DNA of 64,000 bases from Halichoerus grypus (lineage: Eukaryota > Chordata > Mammalia > Carnivora > Phocidae). Shown in pieces: positions 1 to 12,098 of this stretch. Numbering within the stretch: the first letter of the stretch is position 1; each line of letters starts with the position of its first letter. Both the position numbers and the translations under genes were made by a program. Under the pieces are notes generated by a model that saw only the letters and a program-made list of their open reading frames with translations, did not search any database and was not told where the DNA came from. Where the stretch lies: assembly GCF_964656455.1 (NCBI RefSeq), contig NC_135713.1:191326187-191390186 (forward strand), read 5' to 3'.

Positions 1-356
1 AAAAAAAAGAAAGAAAGAAAGTATGATCTCCATACTCTGGTTTCTCTTCAGATCGCATAAATATTTCACTTTTTACTAAAGATTTCCATGGAGAGAAACA
101 ATTCTGAGTCCTTAACCAGTTTTTTGAGAACTTGCTTGGGGAAAAAATAAAATAAAAAGTATGATCTCCAGCAAATCTAAAAACAAAAACAAAAAACAGG
201 TGGGAGACTCCACTCTTAACCATATTGTCCCCACATATGAAGCCTTTAGGTCTATTCTTCATCCCTATTCCATCCAATTCTATTCAGCCTCAAAGCTATG
301 CCCCCTCCTCTCGGGAGTGGAGAGTTGCAGAGAGGGCTGCTTAAAAATTCATCCAT

Positions 357-549
357 GGGGCACCTGGATGGCCCAGTTGGTTGAGCGTCCTACTCTTGGC
401 TCAGGTCATGATCTCAGGGTCAGGACAGCAAACCCAGTGTCGGGCTCTGCGCTCAGCAAGGAGTCTGCTTAAGATTTTCACTGTATCTCTGTCTTCCCCT
501 CACCCCTACTCTCTCTCTCTCTCAAATAAATAAATATATCTTCAAAAAA
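357..549 (+). repeat. CanSINE
   Basis: tRNA-like head with one substitution (CTGGATGGCCCAG), then CT-rich stretch and AAATAAATAAATATATCTTC tail. Confidence 0.85.
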
Positions 550-932
550 AATTATCCACAACACAGTTATGAAATAGTTAGACTTCTGGTTATGTAGTTA
601 CCATGACTGCTGTGAGGACAGAATAGCCCATGCTCTTAATTGAAAGGCTATAGGAAGTCAGGCTTCTCTGTGTTTAAGATGTAGAAGGTAGAAGAAATTC
701 TTGTGATAGGCAGGAGGCTAAGTCTGGTCTTCTATTTCTAGCCAGCAATCTTGTTGCATAATTCAAGTTGGAATCTATGCGATCAAAATCTTTATTGACT
801 TTACTACCAGATGAACAAGTTCCTTCAGGATATTCCCTAGCTTCTTATACTTAGACCAGAAGAGGTAAGTTACATAACAGTTTGTTTTTTCAATATGAAG
901 ATAATATTTAGTGACAAATACACTTGTTTTCT

Positions 933-1367
933 AAAAGTATAGACGGGGTGCCTAGGTGACTCACTCAGTTGGTTAAGCGTCTGCCTCGGGCTCGGGTCGT
1001 GATCTCAGGGTCCTGGGATCAAGCCCCACGTCAGGCTCCCTGCTCGGCAGGGACTCTGCTTCTCCCTCTACCCCTCCCCCTTGCTCATGCTCGCTCTCAC
1101 TCTCTTGCTCTCTCTCTCAAATAAATAAAATTAAAAAAAAAAAACAAATAAAAGTATAGGGGCACCTGGGTGGCTCAGTCGTTAAGCGTCTGCCTTTGGC
1201 TCAGGTCATGATCCCAGGGTCCTGGGATCGAGCCCCGCATCAGGCTCCCTGCTTGGCAGGAAGCCTGCTTCTCCCTCTCCCACTCCCCCTGCTTGTGTTC
1301 CCTCTCTTGCTGTCTCTTTCTCTGTGAAATAAATAAATAAAATCTTAAAAAAAATAAAAGTATAGAC
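933..1367 (+). repeat. Two CanSINEs in tandem at one target
   Basis: First copy about 945-1149, second about 1159-1355. The 12-mer AAAAGTATAGAC stands at 933-944 and 1356-1367, and AAAAGTATAG at 1150-1159 separates the two, so both used the same insertion site. Confidence 0.88.
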
Positions 1368-1634
1368 AAATTCGCATTGCTATGTCCACACTCTCTCATC
1401 TTACACTTTGAACATACTGAAAAATAGCTGACTGGCATTATGAGGACACATTGTGGTTGAAGAGGAGTGACATTCAGGGGAAGTTCTAATCCTTTCAGCC
1501 AAACGACCACTGGAAAATGTCCATTTGAAACCAGGTAGACCTTTGCTGAGAAAGTTGTTCGGAAAGCAAAGAGGAAGCAGTCACCATCAATGTTAATTTC
1601 ATTGTAATGGAAAGCACGGGAAGCTGGGGGTCAA

Positions 1635-1800
1635 GGTTCTGGTCCTGGTGCTACAGTTAACAGCTATGTAATCATGGACAAGACAAATCACTCTGTGTCT
1701 TGGGGTAAGAGGGAAAAAATATATTTTCTGTGCAAAGACAGGGGATGGCCCAGATAATCTCAAACTTCCCTGTCAAAAGCTCTGAGAATCCCGAATCTCA
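1635..1800 (+). repeat. MIR-like SINE relic
   Basis: Degenerate MIR core: a GTAATCATGGACAAGACAAATCAC stretch (positions 1668-1691) corresponds to the tRNA-SINE segment that normally reads GTGACCTTGGGCAAGTTAC. Old and diverged. Confidence 0.5.
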
Positions 1801-1954
1801 GCTAGCCTTTAACGTGATAACAGAATGGTAAAGTTGTTCTTGGCCTGGCTCACAGGGACCAAAAAATAACGGCAACCAAACTCACCATCACCTACATCAT
1901 TCACGGAATTCACCATTCAGTATTCACTTGCAAGCTCTTGGCCGAAAGGCATAG

Positions 1955-2385
1955 GCAGAGCAGTAGTTCTCAAACTATAGTCCTGAGACCAGAGGAATCA
2001 GCACCACCCTTGGATTTGTTTTGCTGTTGTTGTAGTTTTTTAAAAGATTTTATTTATTTATTTGACAGAGAGAGAGAGAGAGAAAGAGAGAGTGAAAGAG
2101 AGCACACAAGTGGCAGGAGGGGCAGAGGGAGAGGGAGAAGCAGACTCCCCATGGAGCAGGAGCCCAATGCGGGGCTCCATCCCATGACCCTGGGATCATG
2201 ACCTGGGCCAAAGGCAGCTGCCTAACCAACTGAGCCACCCAGGTGCCCCTGGACTTGTTTTTGAAAATGCAAATTATGGGGCCACACCCCAGATCTATTT
2301 AATTGGAGACTCTAGGAGTGGGGCCATTTTGTTTTTTAGCACACCCTCTAGGAAGTTCTGAGATAGGCTGAGGTGTAAGAACCAT
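1955..2385. repeat. MER20-like hAT element split by a CanSINE
   Basis: AGTAGTTCTCAAACTATAG at the left, GGGGCCACACCCCAG in the middle and a right end with AAGAACC match the short hAT-Charlie MER20 group. A minus-strand CanSINE at about 2041-2249 interrupts it, flanked by imperfect copies TGGATTTGTTTT and TGGACTTGTTTT. Confidence 0.65.
2041..2249 (-). repeat. CanSINE
   Basis: Reverse orientation: poly-T/AAATAAAATCTTT complement at left, GAGCCACCCAGGTGCCCC at right. Inserted in the MER20-like element. Confidence 0.88.
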
Positions 2386-2901
2386 TTGCATAGATGAAAC
2401 TATTCAGCTGATGGCTGAAGCCAGCCAGGTTGCTTATGACACAAAAAAGAATTACAGTGGTAGGTCAGAACAAGATGACTGACACAGAACTTAGTTCTCA
2501 AAATTTGTTTGATTCCCAAAATTTATATGGCTATGGCCACACATACAAAACTGGTGTCTTATTCCAAAGGTCCCCAGCATTCGTATGTTGCAGAGCTACT
2601 TTTTATTGTCAGGGAGTCCTAGAGTGTGTTAGTTATAAGTATGTATATATAGAGAAAAAGATGTATATAGGTATGTATAGAGAGAGAAAAAGATGAAGGA
2701 CAGTGAAAAAAAAGCATTATTGTATATTATGTTCTTCCCACCAAAGAAACTGGGGCAAACCTAGGATGGTTGCTTCTAAATTTATGAGGAAATACCTACT
2801 AGTCAAGGAGTCTGATCTACATGATGCCAAAACATATAGGTAAAATACGAAATTTTCTGCAAGTAAAATATTTGCCATATAAGCTTTAAAATTTTGATTT
2901 T

Positions 2902-3078
2902 GGGGCACCAGGGTGGCTCAGTCGATTGATCATCCAACCCTTGATTTCGGCTCTGGGTCGTGGGATCAAGCTCCGCACTCAGCAGGGAGTCTGCTTCAGA
3001 TTCTCTCTCTTTCTCTCCCTCTGTCCCCCCACCCCACTCGAGTGCGCACGCTCTCTAAATAAATAAATAACATCTTGG
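2902..3078 (+). repeat. CanSINE, older subfamily
   Basis: GGGGCACCAGGGTGGCTCAG head and AAATAAATAAATAACATCTT tail; diverged internal part. Confidence 0.8.
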
Positions 3079-3121
3079 TCTCAAAAAACTTAAATTTTAT
3101 CTCTTTAAAAAAACAATACTA

Positions 3122-3340
3122 GGGCGCCTGGGTGGCTCAGTTGGTTAAGCGACTGCCTTCGGCTCAGGTCATGATCCTGGAGTCCCGGGATCGAGTCCCA
3201 CATCAGGCTCCCTGCTCAGCAGGGAGTCTGCTTCTCCCTCTGACCCTCCCCCCTCTCATGCTCTCTGTCTCTCATTCTCTCTCTCGCAAATAAATAAAAT
3301 CTTAAAAAAAAAAAAAAAAATTAAAAAAATAAAAAAATAA
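3122..3340 (+). repeat. CanSINE
   Basis: GGGCGCCTGGGTGGCTCAG head, CT-rich body, long A-rich tail. Confidence 0.88.
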
Positions 3341-3499
3341 AAAAACAATACTAAAAACAAACAAACAGTACTAATGTGGCTGCAGCATTACCCTGGGTAG
3401 TAGCAAATTACCTCAGTGGCCAATGATGATGATTACATGAGTAAATAATTATAAGATGATGCCTTACTACAGACTGAGAGTTGCAAACAAACGTCCCTT

Positions 3500-3650
3500 T
3501 CTTGGAGAGGCAATCCTCTGGCACCACCAGCTCTGTGATGCACTCTTCTGAGCCTCAGGTTTCTCATCTGGACATTTTGAGGATCGGGCCAAATGATCCC
3601 CAATGGCACTTCCGGATCAAAAATTCTTTAATTCCATGGTTCTACTAACT
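3500..3650 (+). repeat. MIR-like relic
   Basis: CTGAGCCTCAGGTTTCTCATCTG matches the conserved MIR core segment (normally CCTCAGTTTCCTCATCTG). Confidence 0.6.
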
Positions 3651-4096
3651 TGAACTTTTCTACGTTCTAAACCAGAACAATTTAGAGTTGGAAGGAACTT
3701 TACAGGTTGACTTCTCAGACCCTTTATTTTACAGAGAAAAGTGAAGCCCAGACAAGGTAAAGGCCAGACATCTGGAGATCATCTGGAGAAGAGCTGGAAG
3801 AAAACACTAGGCCACTTGATCCCCCAGCTTATTTTCCAAGAGAAACCCCTGAGAAATTTCCCTCTTGGTGCCCAATATTTAAGATGAGCTCAACTGGAAA
3901 AGCCAGGTCTGTTTAGGGTTTACCTATGTGAAAGGGTTCCTGCCTCTTCCCACTCCCAGCCTAGGGTGTAAATTCAACTCAACTATAGAATCTAAAGACA
4001 ACTGCCCAGGGCAGAGTTCTTAAATGAACAGAGATGCAAGACCTCTCCTTAACTTTGACAATGAAATATGGTTGAAATGGGGAGCAACACCTCTCA

Positions 4097-4332
4097 GTGA
4101 GGCCCCTTTTATTTATTTATTATTTTTTTTAAAGATTTATTTATTTCTTTGACAGAGACACAGCGAGAGAGGGAACACAAGCAGGGGGAGCGGGAGAGGG
4201 AGAAGCAGGCTTCCCGCTGAGCAGGGAGCCCGATGCGGGGCTCGATCCCAGGACCCTGGGATCATGACCTGAGCCGAAGGCAGACGCCCAACGACTGAGC
4301 CACCCAGGCGCCCCAATGTGAGGCCCCTTTTA
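4097..4332 (-). repeat. CanSINE with target duplication
   Basis: Element about 4117-4314. The 15-mer GTGAGGCCCCTTTTA flanks it at 4097-4111 and 4318-4332. Confidence 0.92.
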
Positions 4333-5032
4333 ATCATGAATATTCACATCATTACAATGTTCAGGGAGTTTGCAACAAACTAGCTTATATTAGAGAAAGT
4401 TAAGTAGTCCTAGGTATTATCAGTAGAGCAAGGAAAAAAGGAATGAAGGGCCTGTGGGTGTGGGGGTAAAAGGGGAGAGACAGAAAAAGAGAAAGAGGGA
4501 GGGAGAGAAAGAAAGAGCGAGAGAGAAACTCCAGACTGGTACCAATCTAAGGAATGATATTATTATGCGTGGAAGGAGCAGGTTAAAGAGGGAAAGCCAG
4601 GAAGAGCACTACTGCCAAGAACTGTTATCAATTAACATTCTGGAAACCACAGCCATACTTCTCTTCTTTGGGGATCCTATAAAATGAGACCATAAAGATT
4701 CATTGAGCCAACAAGACTTTGGTTGCATATTGGTGCGGGTGGTAGGGAATAAGGATCAAGAGGCTCACAAAGGGATCCAGACGTCTGCTTCACTGGAGTG
4801 GAAAAAACCATCATAATGATTTCCACAATATATCTGGCAGAACAAGGTGCTGCAGAAGCCAGCTAAACTGGCTGAGAGTAGGCATAAGCTGCACAGAAAG
4901 AGTGAGAGTTTTAATTCAAGAGGTGTTGCTGAGTTATGAAAGAAAGGGACTAGTCCTCAATTTGCTTACCTCAATTTAGCTTACCTCTCAACTTGATGGA
5001 ACTATCAATTCTGGGTACTCTTGTCCTTAAGA

Positions 5033-5430
5033 AGAAGGAAGGCCCCAGAGGTGCCTGGGTGGCTCAGTCAGTTAAATGTCCGACTTTTGTCTGCTCTCAG
5101 TGCAGAATCGGCTTGAGATTCTCTCTCCCTCTCCCTCTGCCCCACTCCCCCACCCAGATAAATAAATATAATCTTAAAAAAAAAAAAAAGAATGGGGCAC
5201 CTGGTGGCTCAGTCAGTTAAGAGTCTGCCTTCGGCTCAGGTCATGATCTCAAGGTCCTGGGATCGAGCCCCACATCGGGCTCCCTGCTCAGCAGGGAGTC
5301 TGCTTCTTTCTCTCCCTCTGCTCCTTCCCCCACCTCCACTCGTTCTCTCTCTCAAATAAATAAATAAAATAATAAACCAACCAACCAACCAACCAAATAA
5401 ATAAATAAATAAATAAAAGAAGGAAGGCCC
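5033..5430 (+). repeat. Two CanSINEs in tandem
   Basis: A short copy (about 5049-5190) and a longer one (about 5194-5415) lie head to tail. The 13-mer AGAAGGAAGGCCC bounds the pair at 5033-5045 and 5418-5430. The second tail has grown CCAA and AAAT microsatellites. Confidence 0.85.
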
Positions 5431-5575
5431 TGTGTTTGGAGAAAGAAGCTATTGAACATTTATCTGTTCCTTTTTGCTGGGTTCATACTTCCTTGTGCAG
5501 TTTGGAAGGCAAGAACATCTTTGGCCTACCTCTTTATAGCCTAAATAATGCATAGATCAAATCTTCTAACTCCAG

Positions 5576-5692
5576 GGGGCACCTGGGTGGCTCATTCAGG
5601 TAAGCATCTAACTCTTGGTATCAGCTCAGGTCTTGATCTCAGGGTCATGAGTTCAAGCCCTGTGTCGGGCTCAAAAAAAAAAAAAAAAAAAA
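5576..5692 (+). repeat. Short tRNA-like CanSINE
   Basis: Older short form: tRNA-like head ending CCCTGTGTCGGGCTC followed directly by poly-A, without the CT-rich body. Confidence 0.75.
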
Positions 5693-5861
5693 GTTTCTGT
5701 GCAAAATCTTGCAACTCCAAAATACCACTGAGATTTGGTTGGTAGGGGTCAAGGAGTTGGGCCTAATAGCTAAGCAAAGTTTGGGAACAAAGAGCATGGG
5801 CAAGTTAAAAGTAGGGTCCTCTCCTAGATAGTATGTGGAAGCTGATAGTCTAGAATAGGGT

Positions 5862-6200
5862 TTAGCCAATATTTTCTGTAAAAGGCCAGATAGTAAATAT
5901 TTTATACTTGTAGGCCATAGGGTTCTTGCCATAGCTAGTTTTCTCCTGCTATAGAGGAACAGCAACCATAGACAATACAAAAAGAAATGAGTGTGCCCAT
6001 ATTCCAATAAAACTTTATTTATGGACAATGAAACTTATATATCATATAATTTTCACATGTCCTGAAATATCATTCTTTCGTAAAATTTATTTTCAACCAT
6101 TTAAAAATTTAAAACCATTCTTAACTCATGGGCCATATAAAAACAGGCAGTAGACCAGATGTAGCCCCTAGGCTATAGTTTGCAGACTCACAGTCTAGAA
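5862..6200. repeat. hAT-Charlie-like DNA element (MER1 group)
   Basis: Contains GGCCAGATAGTAAATATTTT, the segment ATAGACAATACAAAAAG and CCAATAAAACTTTATTTAT, hallmarks of the common non-autonomous Charlie-type element. Diverged; exact subfamily not determined. Confidence 0.6.
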
Positions 6201-6532
6201 TGATGCTGTCTAACAGAAATATAATGAGAGCTACAAATATAACTCAAAATTTTCTAGTAACCTTATGTCAAAACTAAAAAGAAACAGGTGAAAGTAATTT
6301 TAATAATGTATTTTCTTTAACCCAATATATCCAAAATATTTTAATTTCAATGTTGTCAATATAAAAATTACCAATGAGATATTTTACTCTTTCTTTTTTT
6401 CACACTAAGTTTTCAAAATCTGGGGTGTATTTTACATTTATAAGATATCTTAATTCATTCTAGCCATATTCCAAGAGTTCAGTAATTACATACGTCTGGA
6501 GGCTATCATGTTGAACAGTGAAGGTCTAGAAC

Positions 6533-6893
6533 AGTGTTTTCAAATTTTAGCTTGCGTCAGAATCACTTGGAAGGCTGTTAAAATACAGATCTTTCATTCA
6601 GTAGGTTTGGGCAAGGCCCCCAAACTCCATTTCTTTCTTTCTTTCTTTCTTTCTTTCTTTATTTGAGAGAGAGAGAGCAGGAGTGGGGGGGAGGGGCAGA
6701 GGAAGCTGGAGAAGCAGGCTCCTGGTTGAGCAGGGAACCCGATGCAGGGCTCCATCCCAGGACCCTGGGATCATGACCTGAGCCGAAAGCAGATATTTAA
6801 CCCACTGTGAGCTACCTAGGCGCCCCCCATACTTCATTTCTAATAAGTTCCTAGGTGGTGCTGATGTTGATCTGGAGACCACGCTTTGAGAAC
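6533..6893. repeat. MER20-like element split by a CanSINE
   Basis: Left half ATCAGAATCAC-like text and right half GACCACGCTTTGAGAACAAC are the two parts of a reverse MER20. A minus-strand CanSINE sits between them at about 6629-6828. Confidence 0.65.
6629..6828 (-). repeat. CanSINE
   Basis: Starts with a CTTT/CTTTC pyrimidine repeat in place of the normal tail complement and ends GAGCTACCTAGGCGCCCC. Confidence 0.85.
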
Positions 6894-6918
6894 AACTTAT
6901 CTAGAAGCTAAGCAGTAA

Positions 6919-7143
6919 GAAAAAGTAGAGAAGCGGGGCGCCTGGGTGGCTCAGTTGGTTAAGTGTCTGCCTTCGGCTCAGGTCATGATCCCAAGGTCCT
7001 GAGATCTATTCCTGCATCAGGCTCCCTACTCAGCCTGCTTTTCTCTCTGCCTCTGCTGCTCCCCCTGCTTGTGTTCTCTTGCACTCTCTCTCCCAAATAA
7101 ATAATAAAAAAAAAAGAAAAAAAAAAAGAAAAAGTAGAGAAGC
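6919..7143 (+). repeat. CanSINE with target duplication
   Basis: Element from 6935. GAAAAAGTAGAGAAGC is present at 6919-6934 and again at 7128-7143. Part of the internal CanSINE sequence is missing (CTCCCTACTCAGCCTGC). Confidence 0.92.
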
Positions 7144-7154
7144 AATTAGGAACC

Positions 7155-7390
7155 AAGAATATGTACAAGCAAGGGGCACCTGGGTGGCTCAGTTGGTTAA
7201 GCGACTGCCTTCGGCTCAGGTCATGATCCTGGAGTCCCGGGATCGAGTCCCACATCGGGCTCCCTGCTCGGCAGGGAGTCTGCTTCTCCCTCTGACCCTC
7301 CCCCCTCTCATATGCTCTCTCTCTCTCATTCTCTCTCTCATAAATAAATAAAATCTTAAAAAAAAAAAAAAAAGAATATGTACAAGCAAG
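7155..7390 (+). repeat. CanSINE with perfect 19-bp target duplication
   Basis: AAGAATATGTACAAGCAAG at 7155-7173 and 7372-7390, perfect. This suggests a fairly recent insertion. It sits only 12 bp after the preceding copy. Confidence 0.95.
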
Positions 7391-7394
7391 AGGT

Positions 7395-8285
7395 AAAAAA
7401 ATGTAAAAAAAATGAGATACCATTACACACCTATTAGAATGGCCAAAATTAAAAACACTGACAACACCAAATGCTGTTGATGATGTTGAGCAACAGGAAC
7501 TCCTATTCATTGTTGGTGGGAATGCAAAATGGCACAGCCACTTTGGAAGACAGTTTGGCTATTTCCTACAAAACTAAACATACTTTTACTGTATAATCCA
7601 GCAATCATACTCTGATAATTACTCAAATGAGCTGAAGACATGTATACACAAAAAGCTGCACATGAGTGTTTACAGCAGCTTCATTCATAACTTAGAAGCA
7701 ACCAAGATGTGTTCAGTAGGTGAATGTATAAACTGTGGCACATCCAGACATGGATTATTATTCAGTGCTATAAAGAAATGAGCTATCAAGCCATGAAAAG
7801 ACATGGAAGAACCTAAATGCATATCACTAGGTGAAAGAAACCAATCTGAAAAGGCTACCTATTGAATTATTCCAACTATATGACATTGTGGAAAAGGCAA
7901 AATACGGAGACAGTAAAAACACTAGCGGTCACCAGGGGTTAGGAGAGACGGAAGGATGAGTAAGTGGAGCACAGAGTATTTTTAGGGCAGGGAAACTTTT
8001 CTGTATACATAATGGGAAATACACATCATTACACATTTGTCAAAACCCACAGAATGTACAACCGTAAGAGTGAACCCTCCTGTAAACTATGGATTTTGAC
8101 TGATAATGTTGTGTCAATGTAAGTTCATCAATTGTAACAAATGTACCAATCTGGTGCAGGATACTGATCATGGGGAAGGTTGTACATGTGGGGGAAGGGG
8201 GTATATGGGGACTCTGTCCTTTCCATTCAATTTTCTTGTGAATCTAAAAGTGATCTAAAAAATAAGGTCTATTAAAAAAAAAAAA
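7395..8285 (+). repeat. L1 relic, end of ORF2 plus 3' UTR
   Basis: Reads as the end of LINE-1: TGGGAATGCAAAATGGCACA, the GCTTCATTCATAACTTAGAAG segment, then a 3' UTR ending in poly-A at about 8272. Frames are broken and no intact ORF remains. Confidence 0.8.
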
Positions 8286-9055
8286 AAAAGGAGATCATCC
8301 AGCCGGACAAGCAGTAGGACTCCAGATCAGAAGTAAGGACCTTGAAAGGGAAGTAGAGCCTTACAACTGGGTAAACCTCCCATACTCTCTGCTCTCCAGG
8401 AGTCAGTGAAGTAGCTTCTCCAGGTTTCAACTTTGTAGGTGCCCTAGGGACAGATGGCCTGTAGAACCCTGCCTGATTAGGGGCCAGCTCAGAACCTAAG
8501 CAGGTTTTAAAACCTTTTGCAATGAAATGGCTATCTCCAGGCTCTGACAATCTGATAAAGATGCAGAGTCCCATTATTTAACACAATGATTTATAAAACA
8601 ACCCAACTTTCAGATTGAACCTATAGGTAGGTCCTCTCAGAGTATCTTAAGACTGCTCAACTAGAAAATAAAGCAGATAAAACAATATAGACATTTGGGC
8701 TGGTCAAAGATTGCAACAGTTAGGTGAGCTGTGAGTTTTCAGGAAGATTCTATAAATACAGAATTTATTTCCCACCTTAAGGGCATATAATCATCCAATT
8801 TGGAAACCATCCCTTTCATGAATGTTCTTTTAACTTAATTACCCTTGGGAAGGAAGATTACTTTTAGAGGTATGTCACAAAACACAAAGCTTTGATAGAA
8901 CTTTAAAAATGGACCCCTTCATAACTTCTTGAATTCTGTGGCCTAAATTAAAACTCTGGATCTTAATTTTTTTTTTAAGAAGCTGTTTTCTGGTCCATTG
9001 TGTCAGAAGATCCTTCTTTATATAGTCTAGGGATCCCTCAAATTCAGGAGAAATT

Positions 9056-9291
9056 TAAAGGCCTAAAAGAAATTTTTTAAAAAAGATTTTATTTATTTAT
9101 TTGACAGAGAGAGACACAGCGAGAGAGGGAACACAAGCCGGGGGGAGTGGGAAAGGGAGCAGCAGGCTTTCTGCTGAGCAGGGAGCCCGATGTGGGGCTC
9201 GATCCCAGGACCCCGGAATCATGATCTGAGCTGAAGGCAGATGCTTAACGACTGAGCCACCCAGATGCCCCTAAAGGCCTAAAAGAAATTT
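9056..9291 (-). repeat. CanSINE with perfect 20-bp target duplication
   Basis: TAAAGGCCTAAAAGAAATTT at 9056-9075 and 9272-9291. Confidence 0.95.
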
Positions 9292-9515
9292 CTAAAGACA
9301 TCTTAAAAAGATGTCTTTTTCTGGTGGCACTCTTCTGTGAACCTTTTCTAACATCTGGTTCCAAACAAACACTGAGAAATAGAAATTCAGTTTTAGAGGG
9401 CCATAAAACAGAGATATTCAGAATTTTTCATTTTACAGTGAAAACCCCAGTTCAATGTCAATTCATAAGTTTAAATATCAAATATACATTCCATTATATT
9501 CAAAAAATAAAGTTA

Positions 9516-9702
9516 TGGGCCCCTGGGTGGCTCAGTTGGTTAAGTAACTGTCTTTGGCTCAGGTCATGATCCCAGGGTCCTGGGATTGAGTCCCACATCT
9601 GGAGCCTGCTTCTCCCTCTCCCTCTGCTTGTCACTCCCCCTGCTTGTGCTCACTCTCTCTGTCAAAATAAATAAATTTTAAAAAATCTTTAAAAAAAAAA
9701 GT
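9516..9702 (+). repeat. CanSINE
   Basis: GGGCCCCTGGGTGGCTCAG head and AAATAAATTTTAAAAAATC tail; AAAGTTAT repeated on both sides. Confidence 0.88.
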
Positions 9703-10010
9703 TATACATAGAAAAAGACCAAAATATAAAAGAGATGAGAAAGAACGTTATCTTTGAAGGGATGGAAGAGTTTGCCATAGGAAATGCACATTAATATTAT
9801 ATCTGATAAATATTAATCAACTCAAGAATCTCCCCACACCCCAAGCAGAAATATTTATTCAGCAAAGGTAAATGTATGAATTTTTCAGGGTCTCATCTGA
9901 AGCTAAGTGGAAACCTACAAGTTTCCTGGAACACAAATTAAGAGAGAGTGACCTGGAACCCTGTCCAACCAGAAAGTTAAAGCAGAAACAAGTTTACTTC
10001 CTACCTACCT

Positions 10011-10014
10011 AAAA

Positions 10015-10065
<51 letters not shown>
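10011..10065. repeat. (AAAT)n microsatellite
   Basis: About 13 uninterrupted AAAT/AATA units, not attached to a recognisable SINE body. Confidence 0.95.
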
Positions 10066-10340
10066 GCAAGCATTAGCTAGGGAGCCAGAAAAACACTAAT
10101 TACTGAAAAAAGGGAGTAGTTTCCAACAGCTCTAATAAAGAGCACTTTGTAAGGCCTCTGTCAACCTTTTTAAAAGAAAAAGGTAAGCGATTCAGCCAGG
10201 AAAAGAGAGTGTTTTGGGGGAAGAGCAGAAAAACTGCAATTCAGGACGAGCAAACTATGGCCAACCACAGGCAAGTCCTGGCAACAAAGTGGGAGAGGTC
10301 CTTCTACAGAGGTAAGGAGAAAGTTTGGAGGGATTTGTTT

Positions 10341-10536
10341 TGTTTTTTAAGATTTTATTTATTTGAGAGAGAGAGAGAGAGGGAGAGCGCACACACAAGC
10401 CAGGGGGGAGGGGCAGAAGGAGAGGGAGGAACAGCCTCCCCGCTGAGAGCAGAGCCCAACACAGGGCTCAATCTCGAGACCCCAGATCATGACCTGAGCC
10501 AAAGTCAGTTAACTGACTGAGCCACCCAGGCACCCA
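10341..10536 (-). repeat. CanSINE
   Basis: Reverse copy ending GAGCCACCCAGGCACCC; contains a CACACACA interruption. Confidence 0.88.
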
Positions 10537-11437
10537 GCTGGGAGGTATGTTTTGAACAAAAGTTCACTGGAGGAAAATGAGAGTTTGAAGTGGTGGCAGC
10601 CTCTTTCATTGGCTGCCGGTGAGGGCAGCTTGCTGTTGGCTGGGCTGAGAGAATATCTTCCCTCCTACTGGAGGAAGCAAGCCAGGAGGAGTGGTAGGTA
10701 GTAAGATGTGAAAGCCTTCCCTTCATGTTTTCCCAGCTCCAATTTTGAGTTAAATTTCCTCAATACATTTCCACTCTTCCAACAACGATTAGGGGTTGAG
10801 AAACCACATATGGAAGTCCAGTTAATTTCAGTAGGTATAATTAAGATAATTGAATCCCTCAAGTCAGAGAAGCCTATAAAGAATTGCATGGCTTGAACTG
10901 AGGTAGTTTTGCAGCCCATTTAAGTTGTTGGACCACTAGTCCATTAGGAAACTGAAAAAGCAATTCATTTAACATAGATGTGAGCATATACAGTAATCCT
11001 GCAGTGACGTGATTATATACTGACTTGGAATTATATGATTGCTTTCTATGAGGAATTAATTCAGAGTTCTCTCTGGCATTGAGATTGTGCACCTGATATA
11101 CTTTGAACTTCCGAAAATACGTATTTTATTTGAACTTGAAGTTTTAGTTGGGAGAATAATGAAATCCTATTTATTTTATCACACAAAACATTTCTAGGGG
11201 GCAGACTGACTTTTTTCAATGAAACTGATTATTTTTGTTACAAAACAAAATGTTTAAGCATGTGTAAAAGTATAAAAAGGGCTTCACTAATGTAACTGAA
11301 GAGTACCACATTGTACATTGTCTTCCAGAGTTGTAAAACAAAAACAAAAAAACCTAACCTTATATATTTTGGAGAAGTGTGCATTCTGCAGTAATTCTTA
11401 AGGATGGAATAGGTTTAAGTTGTTCCTAGTTATATCA

Positions 11438-11660
11438 AAGAATGTTCTTTTTTTTTTTTAAGATTTTATTTATCTGACAGAGAGAGACATAGCAAGAGAG
11501 GGAACACAAGCAGGGGGAGTGGGGGAGGGAGAAGCAGGCTCCCGGCAGAGCAGGGAGCCCGATGCAGGGCTCGATCCCAGGACTCTGGGATCATGACCTG
11601 AGCCGAAGGCAGACGCCCAATGACTGAGCCACCCAGGTGCCCCAGAATGTTCTTTTTTTA
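11438..11660 (-). repeat. CanSINE with target duplication
   Basis: Body about 11450-11643; AGAATGTTCTTTTTTT occurs on both flanks. Confidence 0.92.
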
Positions 11661-11833
11661 AAAAAAAGATTTATTTATTTGAGAGAGAGAGAGCACAAGC
11701 TGAGGGAGAAAAAGATGGAGAAGCAGACTCCCCGCTGAGCAGGAAGCCCAATGCAGGGCTCGATCCCAGGACCCTGAGATCATGTCCTGAGCTGAAAGCA
11801 GACGCTTAACCAACTGAGCCACCCAGGCACCCC
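11655..11833 (-). repeat. CanSINE, older copy
   Basis: Directly follows the preceding copy in the same orientation; ends GCCACCCAGGCACCCC. Confidence 0.85.
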
Positions 11834-12098
11834 ACTATTTTTAAAATCCAATCATAAATTCAGATTCACTTAAATACTTAAATAAAAAAAAGAAAAATGA
11901 GTTTCTTACTTCTGAGGGCACCATCATTCTGAGATGGACCAAGGTTACTGAAATGTGATCAATCTTATGACATCAAACTCTTTTATGTTTGCTCCTATAT
12001 AGGAATAGTCAATAAATGGAGAAAGAAGGTCATGATTTCCCCAGAAAACTTTTAAATTCAGATGAAGGCAAAGAATACATAAAACAATTATGTATTTC

